Assembly: GCA_021324885.1 (NCBI GenBank)
Contig: JAJPIF010000011.1
Coordinates: 1 to 64,000, forward strand
DNA: 64,000 nt
Source: Pseudomonadota bacterium
Lineage (GTDB): Bacteria > Desulfobacterota > Binatia > Binatales > Binataceae
Direction of reading: 5' to 3'
The translations under genes were made by a program, and so were the position numbers. The notes beneath the pieces were generated by a model. It made no database searches and had not been told where the DNA came from. It saw only the letters and a list, made by a program, of their open reading frames with translations. This document shows positions 24,901 through 33,934 of this stretch, piece after piece (the first letter of the stretch is position 1; each line of letters opens with the position of its first letter).

Positions 24901-25029
24901 TTGTTGGCTGAACTCGAGAATATCGCTCGCAACGGCATGCTCACGCTCGTCTACAGCGCCAGGGACCGGGAGCACAACCAGGCGGTCGTCCTGAATGAAG
25001 TGCTCGACAAAAGACTCGGAGCCGACTGA
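24901..25029 (+). pseudogene. DUF488 C-terminal remnant
   Basis: A 42-residue frame (LLAELENIARNGMLTLVYSA, then RDREHNQAVVLNEVLDKRLG) equals the C-terminal third of the DUF488 protein at 19251, with substitutions. It opens directly with a TTG and lacks the catalytic-like N-terminal part. A leftover of the same segmental duplication as the hemerythrin/NDH-2 repeats. Confidence 0.85.
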
Positions 25030-25055
25030 TCAATAGAAACGTCAAACGGGGAGGA

Positions 25056-26168
25056 ATGATGCGCTCTAACATCTCGCGTCGGGAACTGCTTCGCCTACTG
25101 GGAACGGGGGCGGCGTTGTTCGGAATGGATACGCGCCGCGCCTTTGCGGTGTCCGAAACTGAATCCCGCGGCTCAATCGCGTCCACCGCAGCCGCGAGCG
25201 CGCATGAGCCCAGCCGCGTCGTGGCCGATCCTACCGACATTCCGCCTCCCATCAAGCGCGGCCATCCGATCCATCACGAGGTTGCGCTCGAAGCGCTGGA
25301 AGTCGAGGGCGAGATTGAGCCTGGTGCCAAATACGACTACATGACGTTTAACGGTAAAGTGCCCGGACCGATGCTGCGGGTACGGCGTGGCGACACCGTC
25401 ACATTGACTCTGCACAACAATATCCGCAGCACCACCTGGCATTCGATCGATCTGCATGCGGTGTACGGTCCAGGCGGAGGTGCAGACATTTTGAAGGTCT
25501 TGCCCGGCAAAGCTAAAAGCGTGACCTTCAAAGCCGTGTTCCCTGGCGCCTTCATATATCACTGTGCCGTGCCGGGTGAGATGGACGTGCACATAGCTCG
25601 CGGGATGTTCGGCATGATCGTGGTCGAACCGGAGCAGGGGCTGCCCCATGTCGACCGCGAGTTCTACCTCGGCCAGAATGAAACGTACACCAAGCAGTTG
25701 CCGGGCACTCCGGGGCCGCGCGACTTTGATTCCGATCGCCTGCTGCTCGAACAGGCGACCTACGTGGTTTTCAACGGCGCATATAACGCTCTGACCGCCG
25801 GGCGCTTCGGCGCGATGAAGGCCAAGGTCGGCGAGACCGTGCGGGTCTTCATGGTCAACGGCGGACCAAACCTGCTCTCGAGCCTTCATCCGATCGGCAA
25901 CATCTGGTCGCGAGCCTGGTTCATGGGCGCGTTCGCCACGCCGCCGATGCGCTTTGTACAGAGCCTGCCGGTGCCGCCGGGAAGCGCGATCGTCGCCGAT
26001 ATGGAACTGCCGGTGCCGCAAACGATCAGGATCGTGGATCACGCCATGACCCGGGCGATGAACAAGGGCGTGATGGCGGAGATCGAAGTCGCGGGTAAGG
26101 AAAATCCGGGAATCTTCAATGCAAACCCCCTGAAGTCCCCATCGACCGGACCGCGGCAGCGGGGGTAG
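25056..26168 (+). CDS. nirK: copper-containing nitrite reductase NirK
   Basis: 370 residues with a Tat signal (SRRELLRLLGTGAALFG). Two cupredoxin domains. Type-1 copper ligands: His129, Cys170, His179, Met184; type-2 copper ligands: His134, His169 and His329. Catalytic Asp132 (SIDLHA) and His278 (SSLHPIGNIW) are kept. All essential residues of NO-forming nitrite reductase are present, so it should reduce nitrite to NO in the periplasm. Two ATGs at 25056 and 25059 follow a GGGGAGGA box; the second has better spacing. The cupredoxin and NDH-2 genes lie just upstream. No NO reductase gene is in the window, so downstream NO fate is unclear. Confidence 0.95.
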   Translation: MMRSNISRRELLRLLGTGAALFGMDTRRAFAVSETESRGSIASTAAASAHEPSRVVADPTDIPPPIKRGHPIHHEVALEALEVEGEIEPGAKYDYMTFNGKVPGPMLRVRRGDTVTLTLHNNIRSTTWHSIDLHAVYGPGGGADILKVLPGKAKSVTFKAVFPGAFIYHCAVPGEMDVHIARGMFGMIVVEPEQGLPHVDREFYLGQNETYTKQLPGTPGPRDFDSDRLLLEQATYVVFNGAYNALTAGRFGAMKAKVGETVRVFMVNGGPNLLSSLHPIGNIWSRAWFMGAFATPPMRFVQSLPVPPGSAIVADMELPVPQTIRIVDHAMTRAMNKGVMAEIEVAGKENPGIFNANPLKSPSTGPRQRG

Positions 26169-26189
26169 GCGCGACTTCTCTCAACCGAG

Positions 26190-26211
26190 CAGAGAGCACG
26201 GACTCTGTTTT
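26190..26211 (+). terminator. weak terminator candidate after nirK
   Basis: A 5-base stem (CAGAG / CTCTG) with an 8-base loop is followed by TTTT, 22 bases after the nirK stop. Short stem, so low confidence. Confidence 0.25.
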
Positions 26212-26225
26212 GCCGCTTCAGTTCT

Positions 26226-28091
26226 TTACTTCAGGCCTCCCGGCCAGGCCGCATTGTTCAGGATGTACAGGAAGCCCCAGCCGCTGCTGGTCAGGTAGCT
26301 CACGGCGCCGCTGTCATACCATTGGCCCGAATAGTGGGTGCCGATACATCCCAGCGCCAGGTATTGCAGGTTGGTTTCATTGGTGAACAGGTTGGTCGGA
26401 CCCGCCTGGCCAGATGGCACCAAACCATTGGGATTGGATTTTGCGCGGGAGACGGCGTTCAGATAGTCGGAGTTGTTGCCGAACCAGTTGGCATAGTCGC
26501 CATTAACGCAGGCCCGGTACTTGGCCCATCGATAGTCTTCGCCCCACGCGGTGCTGAGCGCGATCATCGGCCATGTGTACCATTCGAAGCTCTGCACCTT
26601 GCTTTGGATAATGCCCCACGATGCGTAGTTGCCGCTGCAGGAACTGCCGTTGCTGTCGCCGTAGCCGTTAACCCCGACAAAGGCCGCGGAGCTGTTGGTC
26701 ACCGGAAAGCCCATGAAGCTGAGGTTGGCGGTCTCACCGCCGCTGTCGCTGTCCGGATTATTGCAGTCGCCACCGCCGTTGCAGGTGGTGCCGCCGTGCA
26801 GTTGCGCGCAGGCCTGGACCCATCCGTGCTCCTGGCTGCTTTCCGCGTATGCCCAGTCTTCGTCGACGCCCCACTTGCACGCCGACCACCGGATGATGTC
26901 CTGGGTCGAGCCCGCGTAGTTGCCGTCAACGGCGGCGAAGTCGGCGGAAGGCGCAAGCCCATTGCGGCCAGCGTTGGCATAGAAGTAGGACGGTGTTGTC
27001 CAGATTTGATTGTTGTAATCCCATCCGGTGCCGTCATTGACGTTTTGTGCAATGTTCTCGGGAAAGTTCGACTGATTGGCCAGGGTCGCGCAGGTCGATT
27101 CCGAAGGCAGCGTGGCGCCGGGCGGCAGATTGCTCAGGTGAGCGGAAGGCGTTGCCGTCGATGTGGGCGCGGGCGGAGTGGGCGAAACCGTAGCGGTCGC
27201 GGTCGCGGCGCCGTTCTCAACATTAAGCTGCACCGCCGCGCTGCCCAACTCGACACTGCCGGGATTCTCGCTCTGACTTGTCACCTTGATAGTGTGCATG
27301 CCGTTGGCGTAGTTAGTGCTATTGAACACCACCTGATCCGGCGGGAAATCGCCTATATACAAAGTGTCGACATACAAGCTCTCGAACCACATTCCCGAGC
27401 AGGTGTCGTGAGTGCTGATCGCTACACTTGAGCCGCTCACGATCGCGCCCGGCGCCGGTGATGAAATACTGATGCACGACGGCGTCGGTGTCGGCGAGGG
27501 AGTGGCCAGCGGCGTGAAAGTTGGAAGGGGAGTGGGCGAAGCCGTCGGCGCCTTGGTTGGATCCGGAGTGTTGGTCGCAATCGGGCTGGGAGAAGGTGAA
27601 GGCGTGTTGGAGGGATCGGAACTGGGGGTGGCCGTCGCCACCGCATTTTGTACGTTGAGCTGCACGATGGCGTCGCCCAGCATCACCGATCCCGGGTTTT
27701 CGCTTTGCGAAGCGACTTCGATCGTATGATAGCCGTTGACATAGCCGGTGCTGTCGAAAACCACCTGGCCTGGAGCAAAATCCGCTACCGCGACGTTATC
27801 GACATAGAGCCGTTCGAACCACATCCCCGAGCACGTGTCATCGGTGCCGATCGGGACGTTGCCGCTCACCACCGCGTTATTGGTGGGTGCGGTGATGGTG
27901 ATGCAAGCTGCGGCTGGACTCGGCGTCGAGGTCGGCGAAGCGCTGGACGTTGGGGTCGGAGACGGAGTCGGCTTGGGCGTCGCGGTGGCAAAGTGCCGCT
28001 TGGCTTCTGCCGTCGAGTTCAATACAAAAAGTAGTGAAAAGCAAGCGATAATGATACTGCCGGACCGGCCACAACGGCTGATAGCGAGCAT
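26226..28091 (-). CDS. large secreted protein: two Ig-like repeats, proline-threonine linkers and a lysozyme-like C-terminal domain
   Basis: 621 residues. Signal peptide near SIIIACFSLLFVLNSTAEA. Two ~90-residue repeats, each starting C-I-x-I and carrying DTCSGMWFE, QVVF and SQSENPGSV, are separated by long Pro/Thr/Ser linkers (PTPSPTPTSSASPTS type). The C-terminal ~290 residues include RWSACKWGVDEDWAYAESSQ and WGIIQSKVQSFEWYTWPMIA, where a Glu in the first block may be a transglycosylase-type catalytic residue. Many Cys suggest disulfides. The layout is like secreted glycoside hydrolases. A goose-lysozyme-type fold is inference. Confidence 0.65.
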   Translation of the reverse strand: MLAISRCGRSGSIIIACFSLLFVLNSTAEAKRHFATATPKPTPSPTPTSSASPTSTPSPAAACITITAPTNNAVVSGNVPIGTDDTCSGMWFERLYVDNVAVADFAPGQVVFDSTGYVNGYHTIEVASQSENPGSVMLGDAIVQLNVQNAVATATPSSDPSNTPSPSPSPIATNTPDPTKAPTASPTPLPTFTPLATPSPTPTPSCISISSPAPGAIVSGSSVAISTHDTCSGMWFESLYVDTLYIGDFPPDQVVFNSTNYANGMHTIKVTSQSENPGSVELGSAAVQLNVENGAATATATVSPTPPAPTSTATPSAHLSNLPPGATLPSESTCATLANQSNFPENIAQNVNDGTGWDYNNQIWTTPSYFYANAGRNGLAPSADFAAVDGNYAGSTQDIIRWSACKWGVDEDWAYAESSQEHGWVQACAQLHGGTTCNGGGDCNNPDSDSGGETANLSFMGFPVTNSSAAFVGVNGYGDSNGSSCSGNYASWGIIQSKVQSFEWYTWPMIALSTAWGEDYRWAKYRACVNGDYANWFGNNSDYLNAVSRAKSNPNGLVPSGQAGPTNLFTNETNLQYLALGCIGTHYSGQWYDSGAVSYLTSSGWGFLYILNNAAWPGGLK

Positions 28092-28668
28092 AGTTTCCCA
28101 CGCGGCCAGTCCAATAGCTGGCCAATCGGCGCGCGGATCGAAATCCGCGGCGCATTCGCCTTAAAGGGGCCCTGCGAACGGCCGTCCCCGCTGGACTCAA
28201 AGGCAGCCGCCGTCCGGGTAGACCGCACCGGACTGCGCAAGGAAGCTAATTTTTGACGAGGTGAAAAAGCAGGTGCGAGCCAAAACCGGGGCGGGTTCCA
28301 CCTCCACAACCTCGCGAGCCGTCATCACAGTTGGTATCTACAGCTCACGAATCTGTTGTGACAAAAAGTAAAAGGTTTGAAAATGACTGTCAAGAGGTAA
28401 AGCGTCTGAATTGGCAAATAGCCTTCCTAAATACGATTTAATGACAGCATGTGTTTTTAGCTCGGCTAAGAACCAAAAATAAATTAACAGAACTGATAAA
28501 ATCTTCTGATTTAGCCAAAATCGAGAAAACGCCCAGATGTCGCGGCCGCGGCCCCGTCAGCCCTGGCCCAGATTGAACGGATCTGAAAGACGCGCAACGG
28601 CGGGCGGGTGAAGCGATGAGCGCGTTGTTTCGCGAGTGGGCTGTGCCCAATCCCGGGAAAAGTCCCGG
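28092..28668. other. intergenic region with an AT-rich patch
   Basis: No gene supported in about 575 bases. The part at roughly 28320-28540 is much AT-richer than the neighbourhood and contains several stop codons in all frames. It may hold promoters of the secreted-protein gene or be foreign DNA. No RNA gene recognised. Confidence 0.45.
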
Positions 28669-30498
28669 TCAGCGCCCGGGTGATTCGCCGGTGCTGCGAG
28701 GCGGCGCGGAGGCGGATTGGATGGAAGCGGAGGTTCTGCGTTCACGCAGCCCGCGGGTGCCGTAGCGCCAGATGATACGCCTGACCTCGAGTGGACTTTG
28801 ATACACGGCGACCAACCCCATCTGGTAGAGTTTAAGCCGATGTTCGTCGTCGCACTCGCCCAATCCGATCACCGGCAGGCGGCGCGCCCCGTGCATCAAG
28901 GTGCTGGATGCCTCCGCCATCTGAAGCGCCCGCTGGGAACTCGACCAGGCGACCACGACCAGATCGGGATTATGGATGGCAACCAGTTCCAGGGGCGGCA
29001 AAGCGGCTTTGTCCGGATTCGGTGAACTCGCCGCGTAGCCGTCCAGCCGCAGCAGTTGAATCAGCATCGTCAGCGCCACCGGCTCCGCGTCATCGGGCGG
29101 GTAAATGCCCAATATCCGCAAACGTGGGATCACCCGCGGCTTGGCAAAGCGCTTGCCGAGTTCCAGCGCCAACTGGCGGGTGACGTCGCGGAGGGTCGCG
29201 CAATTTTCCTGAGTGATGTTGCCGCGCTCCAGTTCGCGATTGGCAAGCTCGATGGCCGGCAGCAATACGGCGCTGAAGGTCTCCAGGATGCCGTGCTGAT
29301 CGCAGTAGCGGACCGCCAGCTCGCGCGCCCCGTTCACATCCAGTTCGAGCAGCTCGCGATAGTAGTCGTGGTAGCCTTCCAGCGCGATATCCTCGCCAAG
29401 CAGAATCGAAAAGAAACCGAGCGAAGGAATATAGTCGCCCGCAACCTTCAGGCAGACGGTAAAGGGCGTCGAGAGCACCAGCCCGATGGGGCCCCACAGC
29501 CAGGCCCAGAAGATTGCCGACACCAGCAGGGCGACAGGCGATACGCCCACGCCGGCGCCGATTACAAAGGGCTCGACGAATTGTGCGATTACCTGATCCA
29601 GGACGGTGTAGGAGACCAGGATTCCGATTGCCCGCAGCCATCCGGGGAAAATCGCCAGCGCCACCAGCGTCGGCAGCACCCCGGAGGTTATGGCGCCGAT
29701 GTAGGGGATGAAGCGCAGCAAGAATGACAGCGCGCCCCACAATTGTGGCCGCTCCAGGCCGAAGCTCCAACAGACCAGCGCGACCGCTATGCCGAAACCA
29801 AGGTTGATCAGGGAATAGTACAGAAGATACTGGCTTACCCGATGACCCGCGGTATCCAACGCCTGGCTGGCCACGTTGACTCGGGCGCGTACCGCCAAAC
29901 GCACCAGACGATCGCGCAGACCGGCCCGGTCATAGAGCAGAAAGAACATCAACACCACCACCATGAAGACTTCGAACAAATCTCCGAAGACCCCGCCGAT
30001 CACCGGCACCACCGGGGAAATCCATTCGGTGATGCTTTGGGAAGGAGTTTCCGGCGGGACCGCTTGCGGCTTGCGGGTGGTTTTGGCCTGGGGTGCAGAT
30101 GCTCCCCCGATCTCCTCCACCATCGACTCGAATCGTCCCATCCATGAGGCGCGCACCGAGCGCAGGGAGCGAATCTTGTGGGATATATTGCCGGAGTATT
30201 GGGTGACCTCGTTGGCGACGGCGCCCAGTTCGCTCGTGAAAAAGTAAACCGATCCGGAGACAAAGGCGATTGCGAAGGCGACGATCAGGGCGGCGCTTAA
30301 AACCCTGCCGAGGTGGCGTTCCAGACGCGCACTTACCGGACTCACAATCACCGTCAGGATTGAGGCGACCGCGATTGGCAGGAACACGGCCTTGGCTACG
30401 TAGAGGACGGCGGCGGCGATCAGGATGCCAAGGACATGACGCGATCCGGATCCCGCCTGCTCCTCGCCGGACTCGGTCGGTTTGTCGACCTCATTCAT
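28669..30498 (-). CDS. AI-2E family transporter with a large cytosolic C-terminal domain
   Basis: The N-terminal ~370 residues show the eight-helix AI-2E/PerM pattern: HVLGILIAAAVLYVAKAVFLPIAVA, LFEVFMVVVLMFFLLYDR, LLRFIPYIGAITSGVLPTL and VIAQFVEPFVIG, GPIGLVLSTPFTVCLKV. The remaining ~240 residues (GARELAVRYCDQHGILETF to the end) are cytosolic and include a Rossmann-like IHNPDLVVVAWSSSQRALQM / LPVIGLGECDDEHRLKL part. I use the Met at 30498; an upstream Met at 30600 is possible. Family members export small molecules or act as Na+/H+ antiporters; here substrate unknown. Confidence 0.85.
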   Translation of the reverse strand: MNEVDKPTESGEEQAGSGSRHVLGILIAAAVLYVAKAVFLPIAVASILTVIVSPVSARLERHLGRVLSAALIVAFAIAFVSGSVYFFTSELGAVANEVTQYSGNISHKIRSLRSVRASWMGRFESMVEEIGGASAPQAKTTRKPQAVPPETPSQSITEWISPVVPVIGGVFGDLFEVFMVVVLMFFLLYDRAGLRDRLVRLAVRARVNVASQALDTAGHRVSQYLLYYSLINLGFGIAVALVCWSFGLERPQLWGALSFLLRFIPYIGAITSGVLPTLVALAIFPGWLRAIGILVSYTVLDQVIAQFVEPFVIGAGVGVSPVALLVSAIFWAWLWGPIGLVLSTPFTVCLKVAGDYIPSLGFFSILLGEDIALEGYHDYYRELLELDVNGARELAVRYCDQHGILETFSAVLLPAIELANRELERGNITQENCATLRDVTRQLALELGKRFAKPRVIPRLRILGIYPPDDAEPVALTMLIQLLRLDGYAASSPNPDKAALPPLELVAIHNPDLVVVAWSSSQRALQMAEASSTLMHGARRLPVIGLGECDDEHRLKLYQMGLVAVYQSPLEVRRIIWRYGTRGLRERRTSASIQSASAPPRSTGESPGR

Positions 30499-30783
30499 GA
30501 ATAAAAATCCGGCGTCCGGCAGACCGCCAGATAAATTACCGGCTGTTTTGCCGCGCCGCATGCGCGCGTACTTCCAGCTTAGCCGGGCCGATGCGGACAC
30601 GCAGCAAATTTAATCGAATCGGCTGGCTGGCTGTGGAAAAAGAATTGCGGCGATGCTTCTTACCGATGGTTGGAGAAGGAAGACCAGACAAAGCATCCAG
30701 ATTTGCGGATGTCGGGAAAACGCCGCCCGGATTATTTTGCCGGCAGTCAATCGTTTTCTGAGTTTCCGCCGCCGGCCGTCCCA

Positions 30784-32028
30784 TCAGCCCGCAGCCGCGA
30801 CCGGCAGCATTTCGCGGGTTCCGGCCGTTTCCGGAAGAAAGTAAAATCCAAGTTGGGTCAGGCCCACCAGGTCGAACAGGATCATCGAGTTCTGCAGCCC
30901 GATGACCTGGGCCACAGTGCCGGCAACCAATGGCGCGAAAAACCCGCCAACGAACGCCAGACCCCAGGCAAAGGCCAGTGCGGTGTGGGCCAGTTCCGGA
31001 GTCATCCCCGAAAATTCCATCGTCATGGTGATGAGCACCGGCCACACCATCGAAGCGAACAAGCCGCCGAGCACTTCCGCGATGAAAATCCCCGTGTAGC
31101 TGGGCAGCAGCAGGCTGGCAAGCGCACAGCCGACGCCGAACAAACCCAGTGGCCAGGTGAATGGTTTGCGCCGCCCGGCCAGCCCGGAGGCAACTCCGCC
31201 AATCAGCGAACCCGCGATCGCGGCCAGGGTTGGAACCGCCGCCAGCGTTCCCGCCTGTGTCAAAGTCAATCCGCGATAGGTATGGAAAAATTGCGGCATG
31301 AAGGCGCCATGCAGCGATGTACCCCAGACTCCGCCGAAGATTCCGAGCGTTGCCAGCAGGATGTCGGGGCGCTTGAGTACCTGATGGCGTGCGGGAGGGC
31401 GCGGCGCGGATGGGGCATTGACGGATGCCGGCGCCATCGCCGCGCTTTTGTTCTCCCGTCCGAAAATTGTCCACAGGATCGCCACCCCGACCTCCAGGGC
31501 GCCGTAAAAGCTCAGCGTTTTCCCCCACGAAGATCCGAAATGGTAAAAAAGCGGAGCCGTTATCGAAAACGTAAGCGCCATCGAGACGTTGCCGCACAGC
31601 AGATTGACGCCGTTGATGTAGGGCCATTCGCGCGGCGCAAACCATTGCATCGGCAGCGCCTGCCCCGGTCCCATGATGATGCCGAAACCGATTCCTTCAA
31701 CCGCGCGGCAGGCGAACAGCGTCCAGTAACTTTGCGTGTAGCCGCTCAACACGCCGCCGATTCCCATCAGCCACGCCCCGAGGATCAGCGATCTGACTAT
31801 TCCCAGCCGCGTCCCTGCCAATCCGCTGAGGATCGCGAAGACGCCAATGAACAGGGCGATAATCGAGATCAGAATCCCCGCACGGCCCAGCCCGATGTTA
31901 AAAGACCGCATGATGGGTTCCAGGATCGGCGCGGGCGCCAGCCAGATCGCTTCCTGGACAAGCAACCCCGCAATCAGCAGTCCCTCGATTACCCATCGAT
32001 ATGGCGAGGCCTCGACTGCGTTAACCAT
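30784..32028 (-). CDS. MFS transporter
   Basis: 414 residues with 12 helices. First half: LLIAGLLVQEAIWLAPAPIL, SLILGAWLMGIGG, CRAVEGIGFGIIMGPGQALP. A charged central loop (GRENKSAAMAPAS) separates the halves. The end LGFYFLPETAGTRE resembles the 'PETxG' signature of many MFS members. Likely moves an organic acid or small catabolite; substrate not evident. It is divergent from the MFS gene at 32395. No regulator gene lies between them. Confidence 0.88.
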   Translation of the reverse strand: MVNAVEASPYRWVIEGLLIAGLLVQEAIWLAPAPILEPIMRSFNIGLGRAGILISIIALFIGVFAILSGLAGTRLGIVRSLILGAWLMGIGGVLSGYTQSYWTLFACRAVEGIGFGIIMGPGQALPMQWFAPREWPYINGVNLLCGNVSMALTFSITAPLFYHFGSSWGKTLSFYGALEVGVAILWTIFGRENKSAAMAPASVNAPSAPRPPARHQVLKRPDILLATLGIFGGVWGTSLHGAFMPQFFHTYRGLTLTQAGTLAAVPTLAAIAGSLIGGVASGLAGRRKPFTWPLGLFGVGCALASLLLPSYTGIFIAEVLGGLFASMVWPVLITMTMEFSGMTPELAHTALAFAWGLAFVGGFFAPLVAGTVAQVIGLQNSMILFDLVGLTQLGFYFLPETAGTREMLPVAAAG

Positions 32029-32394
32029 AAGGGCCCTCCACGCCTGTTTGCCGGACTCGCCCGGGCGGCTGCGAGGCCGACGTTAAGGGGTTTAGCCGTG
32101 TCGGTGTCCGATGGTCAATGCCGCGAAATCATAATGTCAGGGTGAGATACGGCGGGCGGAACAGAGGTCCTTGCGCTTACTTCGACGCGGCTTCAGGCAA
32201 GGCGATTATCTGACCGGGCTGACGGTGTCGCCACCGGTCGTCTCGATGGCGGCTGCCGTCGTGCCGCCTACGGCGGCCACACCCAATCCCGCGCCTGCGA
32301 CTGCCGCGGGACCAAGCACACCGAAGGATGCTGAGATTTGCCGCCAGCAGGCAAATTTGGGAATATCGCCAAATTCGGCTAAGCTGCCCATCTG
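32029..32394. other. intergenic region with a possible protein fragment
   Basis: About 366 bases between two divergent MFS genes, probably holding both promoters. On the minus strand, about 32206-32400, a frame reads LGPAAVAGAGLGVAAVGG and then a short tail; this resembles the glycine/alanine-rich C-terminus of small secreted proteins such as the one at 3420. Not enough to call a gene. Confidence 0.35.
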
Positions 32395-33690
32395 ATGCAA
32401 GCGATACCCAAATCTGCTGCGAACACCGTGCTCCCTCCCTTGCCGGCGCGATCAACGCGCTACCTGGTCACGCTGTTCGTCGCGTTGATGTCTGCTACCG
32501 TCTTCGACGGCTACGACACCGCGATTTTCCATCTGTGCACGCCTGACATCGCCCGGACCTTTCATATGGGCAACACCGCCATCGGCGCGATGGCCAGTAC
32601 GGTCAGGTTCGGCGGGATGGTGTCGCTGCTGATCGTATTTTTTGCCGATTGCGTGGGGCGAAAGCCGGTGATTTCGTTTACGGTGCTGGCCTACGCGATG
32701 TTCACGCTGTTTACGGCGCTGTCCTCGGGAGTCGCGTCCTTCACCTTGTTCCAGACCTGCGCGCAGATTTTTCTGGTCGCCGAGTTTGGTGTGGCAGTCA
32801 CCATGATTGCCGAGGAATTTCCCGATGAATCGCGCGGGCGGGCGGTTTCGGGAATGCACATCGTCAACCTCGTGGGGGTGACCGTCGCCGGTTTGCTCTA
32901 TGGCCATTTTCTGGACACGCGATGGGGCTGGCGCGGGCTTTACTTCGTGGGACTGGGACCGCTGCTGGCGATCGCCTATTTGCGGCGTCACGTCAGGGAG
33001 ACCGCGCGCTTTGAGGCGATGCAGGCGGCGCGGCGGCGTGTCACCAGGGGTTATTCCGAGATGCGCGCGACCGCGGGCGAATTGTTCCGCGCTTTTTCCG
33101 GACCCTACCGATCGCGGGTTTTGCTGGTGGCCGGATTGTGGAACTCAATCGGCCTGATTGGCGGGCCGATGATTTCATTTTTCAGCCTTTACGCCCGCCG
33201 CGACCGTCATTGGAAGTCCCACCAGGTCGGCTACGCCATCATCATCGCGTATATCCTGGGCGCAATCGGCAGCCTTGTCTGCGGCCAGCTGATGGACCGC
33301 TTCGGACGCCGGACCGCGGCTTGCCTTTTTTATCTCGGCGCATCGGCCGCGATGGCGCTGCTGTTCACGTCGCAAACCTTTGCCATGATGCTGGCGGCGG
33401 AGATTGCCACCATGTTCTGCTACCAGGCCTCCCGCGCGGCCACCTCGGCAATTTCCACCGAACTGTTCCCCACCGAAATCCGCGCGACCGGCTATAGCCT
33501 GTGCGTCCAGGCGTTCGGTCAAATCGGCTGGGCGCTGGCGCCGATTATCATCGGGCTGACCTCGGGACCGATGGGTGGGCTGGGCAATGCCGCCGCGCTT
33601 TTTGCGATCGGCCCGCTGTTCGGCGTGCTCCTGATTGTGCTGCTGGTGCCCGAGACGTTGGGCAAGACTCTGGAGGAACTCTCACCCTGA
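32395..33690 (+). CDS. MFS transporter (sugar/aromatic-acid porter type)
   Basis: 431 residues, 12 helices. FVALMSATVFDGYDTAIFHL with Asp in helix 1, the loop 2-3 motif FFADCVGRKPVISF, ITEEFPDESRGR-like AEEFPDESRGR and FPTEIRATGYSLC in the second half, and the terminal VPETLGKTLEEL. These are features of the aromatic acid:H+ symporter and sugar-porter subfamilies. It faces catabolic genes elsewhere in the window. Substrate unknown. Confidence 0.9.
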   Translation: MQAIPKSAANTVLPPLPARSTRYLVTLFVALMSATVFDGYDTAIFHLCTPDIARTFHMGNTAIGAMASTVRFGGMVSLLIVFFADCVGRKPVISFTVLAYAMFTLFTALSSGVASFTLFQTCAQIFLVAEFGVAVTMIAEEFPDESRGRAVSGMHIVNLVGVTVAGLLYGHFLDTRWGWRGLYFVGLGPLLAIAYLRRHVRETARFEAMQAARRRVTRGYSEMRATAGELFRAFSGPYRSRVLLVAGLWNSIGLIGGPMISFFSLYARRDRHWKSHQVGYAIIIAYILGAIGSLVCGQLMDRFGRRTAACLFYLGASAAMALLFTSQTFAMMLAAEIATMFCYQASRAATSAISTELFPTEIRATGYSLCVQAFGQIGWALAPIIIGLTSGPMGGLGNAAALFAIGPLFGVLLIVLLVPETLGKTLEELSP

Positions 33691-33826
33691 ACGCGCGGGT
33701 GCTGGTCCTGGCGTGTCGACAAGTTGAAGCGTGAGGCAGCCGGCATTCTTGCGCGCGTTGCATGGGTCAGATAACCGTATTTCGAGAGATTTTTTGAAGT
33801 TTTTCCTGTACTGACGGCGTGTAACG

Positions 33827-33868
33827 CCCTCACCCCAACCGCTTCCCCGACCGGGGAGCAGGGTGAGG
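33827..33868. repeat. REP-like palindromic intergenic repeat
   Basis: Inverted repeat with arms starting CCCTCACCCC and ending GGGGAGCAGGGTGAGG around a short centre. This CCCTCACC...GGTGAGGG type is widespread between genes in many genomes. It lies between the MFS gene and the MBOAT gene, and the long open frame of the latter would otherwise start inside it. Confidence 0.6.
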
Positions 33869-33934
33869 ATGGCGGCGTACGCAGCAGTCGCGCGTTTGCA
33901 CGGCAGAGGGGAAAGAACACGGGAACGAACTGAT

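Noticed and set aside
26322-27431. 369-residue plus-strand open frame
   Set aside because: It lies antisense to the secreted repeat protein, whose signal peptide, repeats and linkers are convincing; the plus frame shows no family pattern.
30670-32145. 491-residue plus-strand open frame
   Set aside because: Antisense to an MFS transporter with clear helices; the frame is rich in Arg/Gln without structure.
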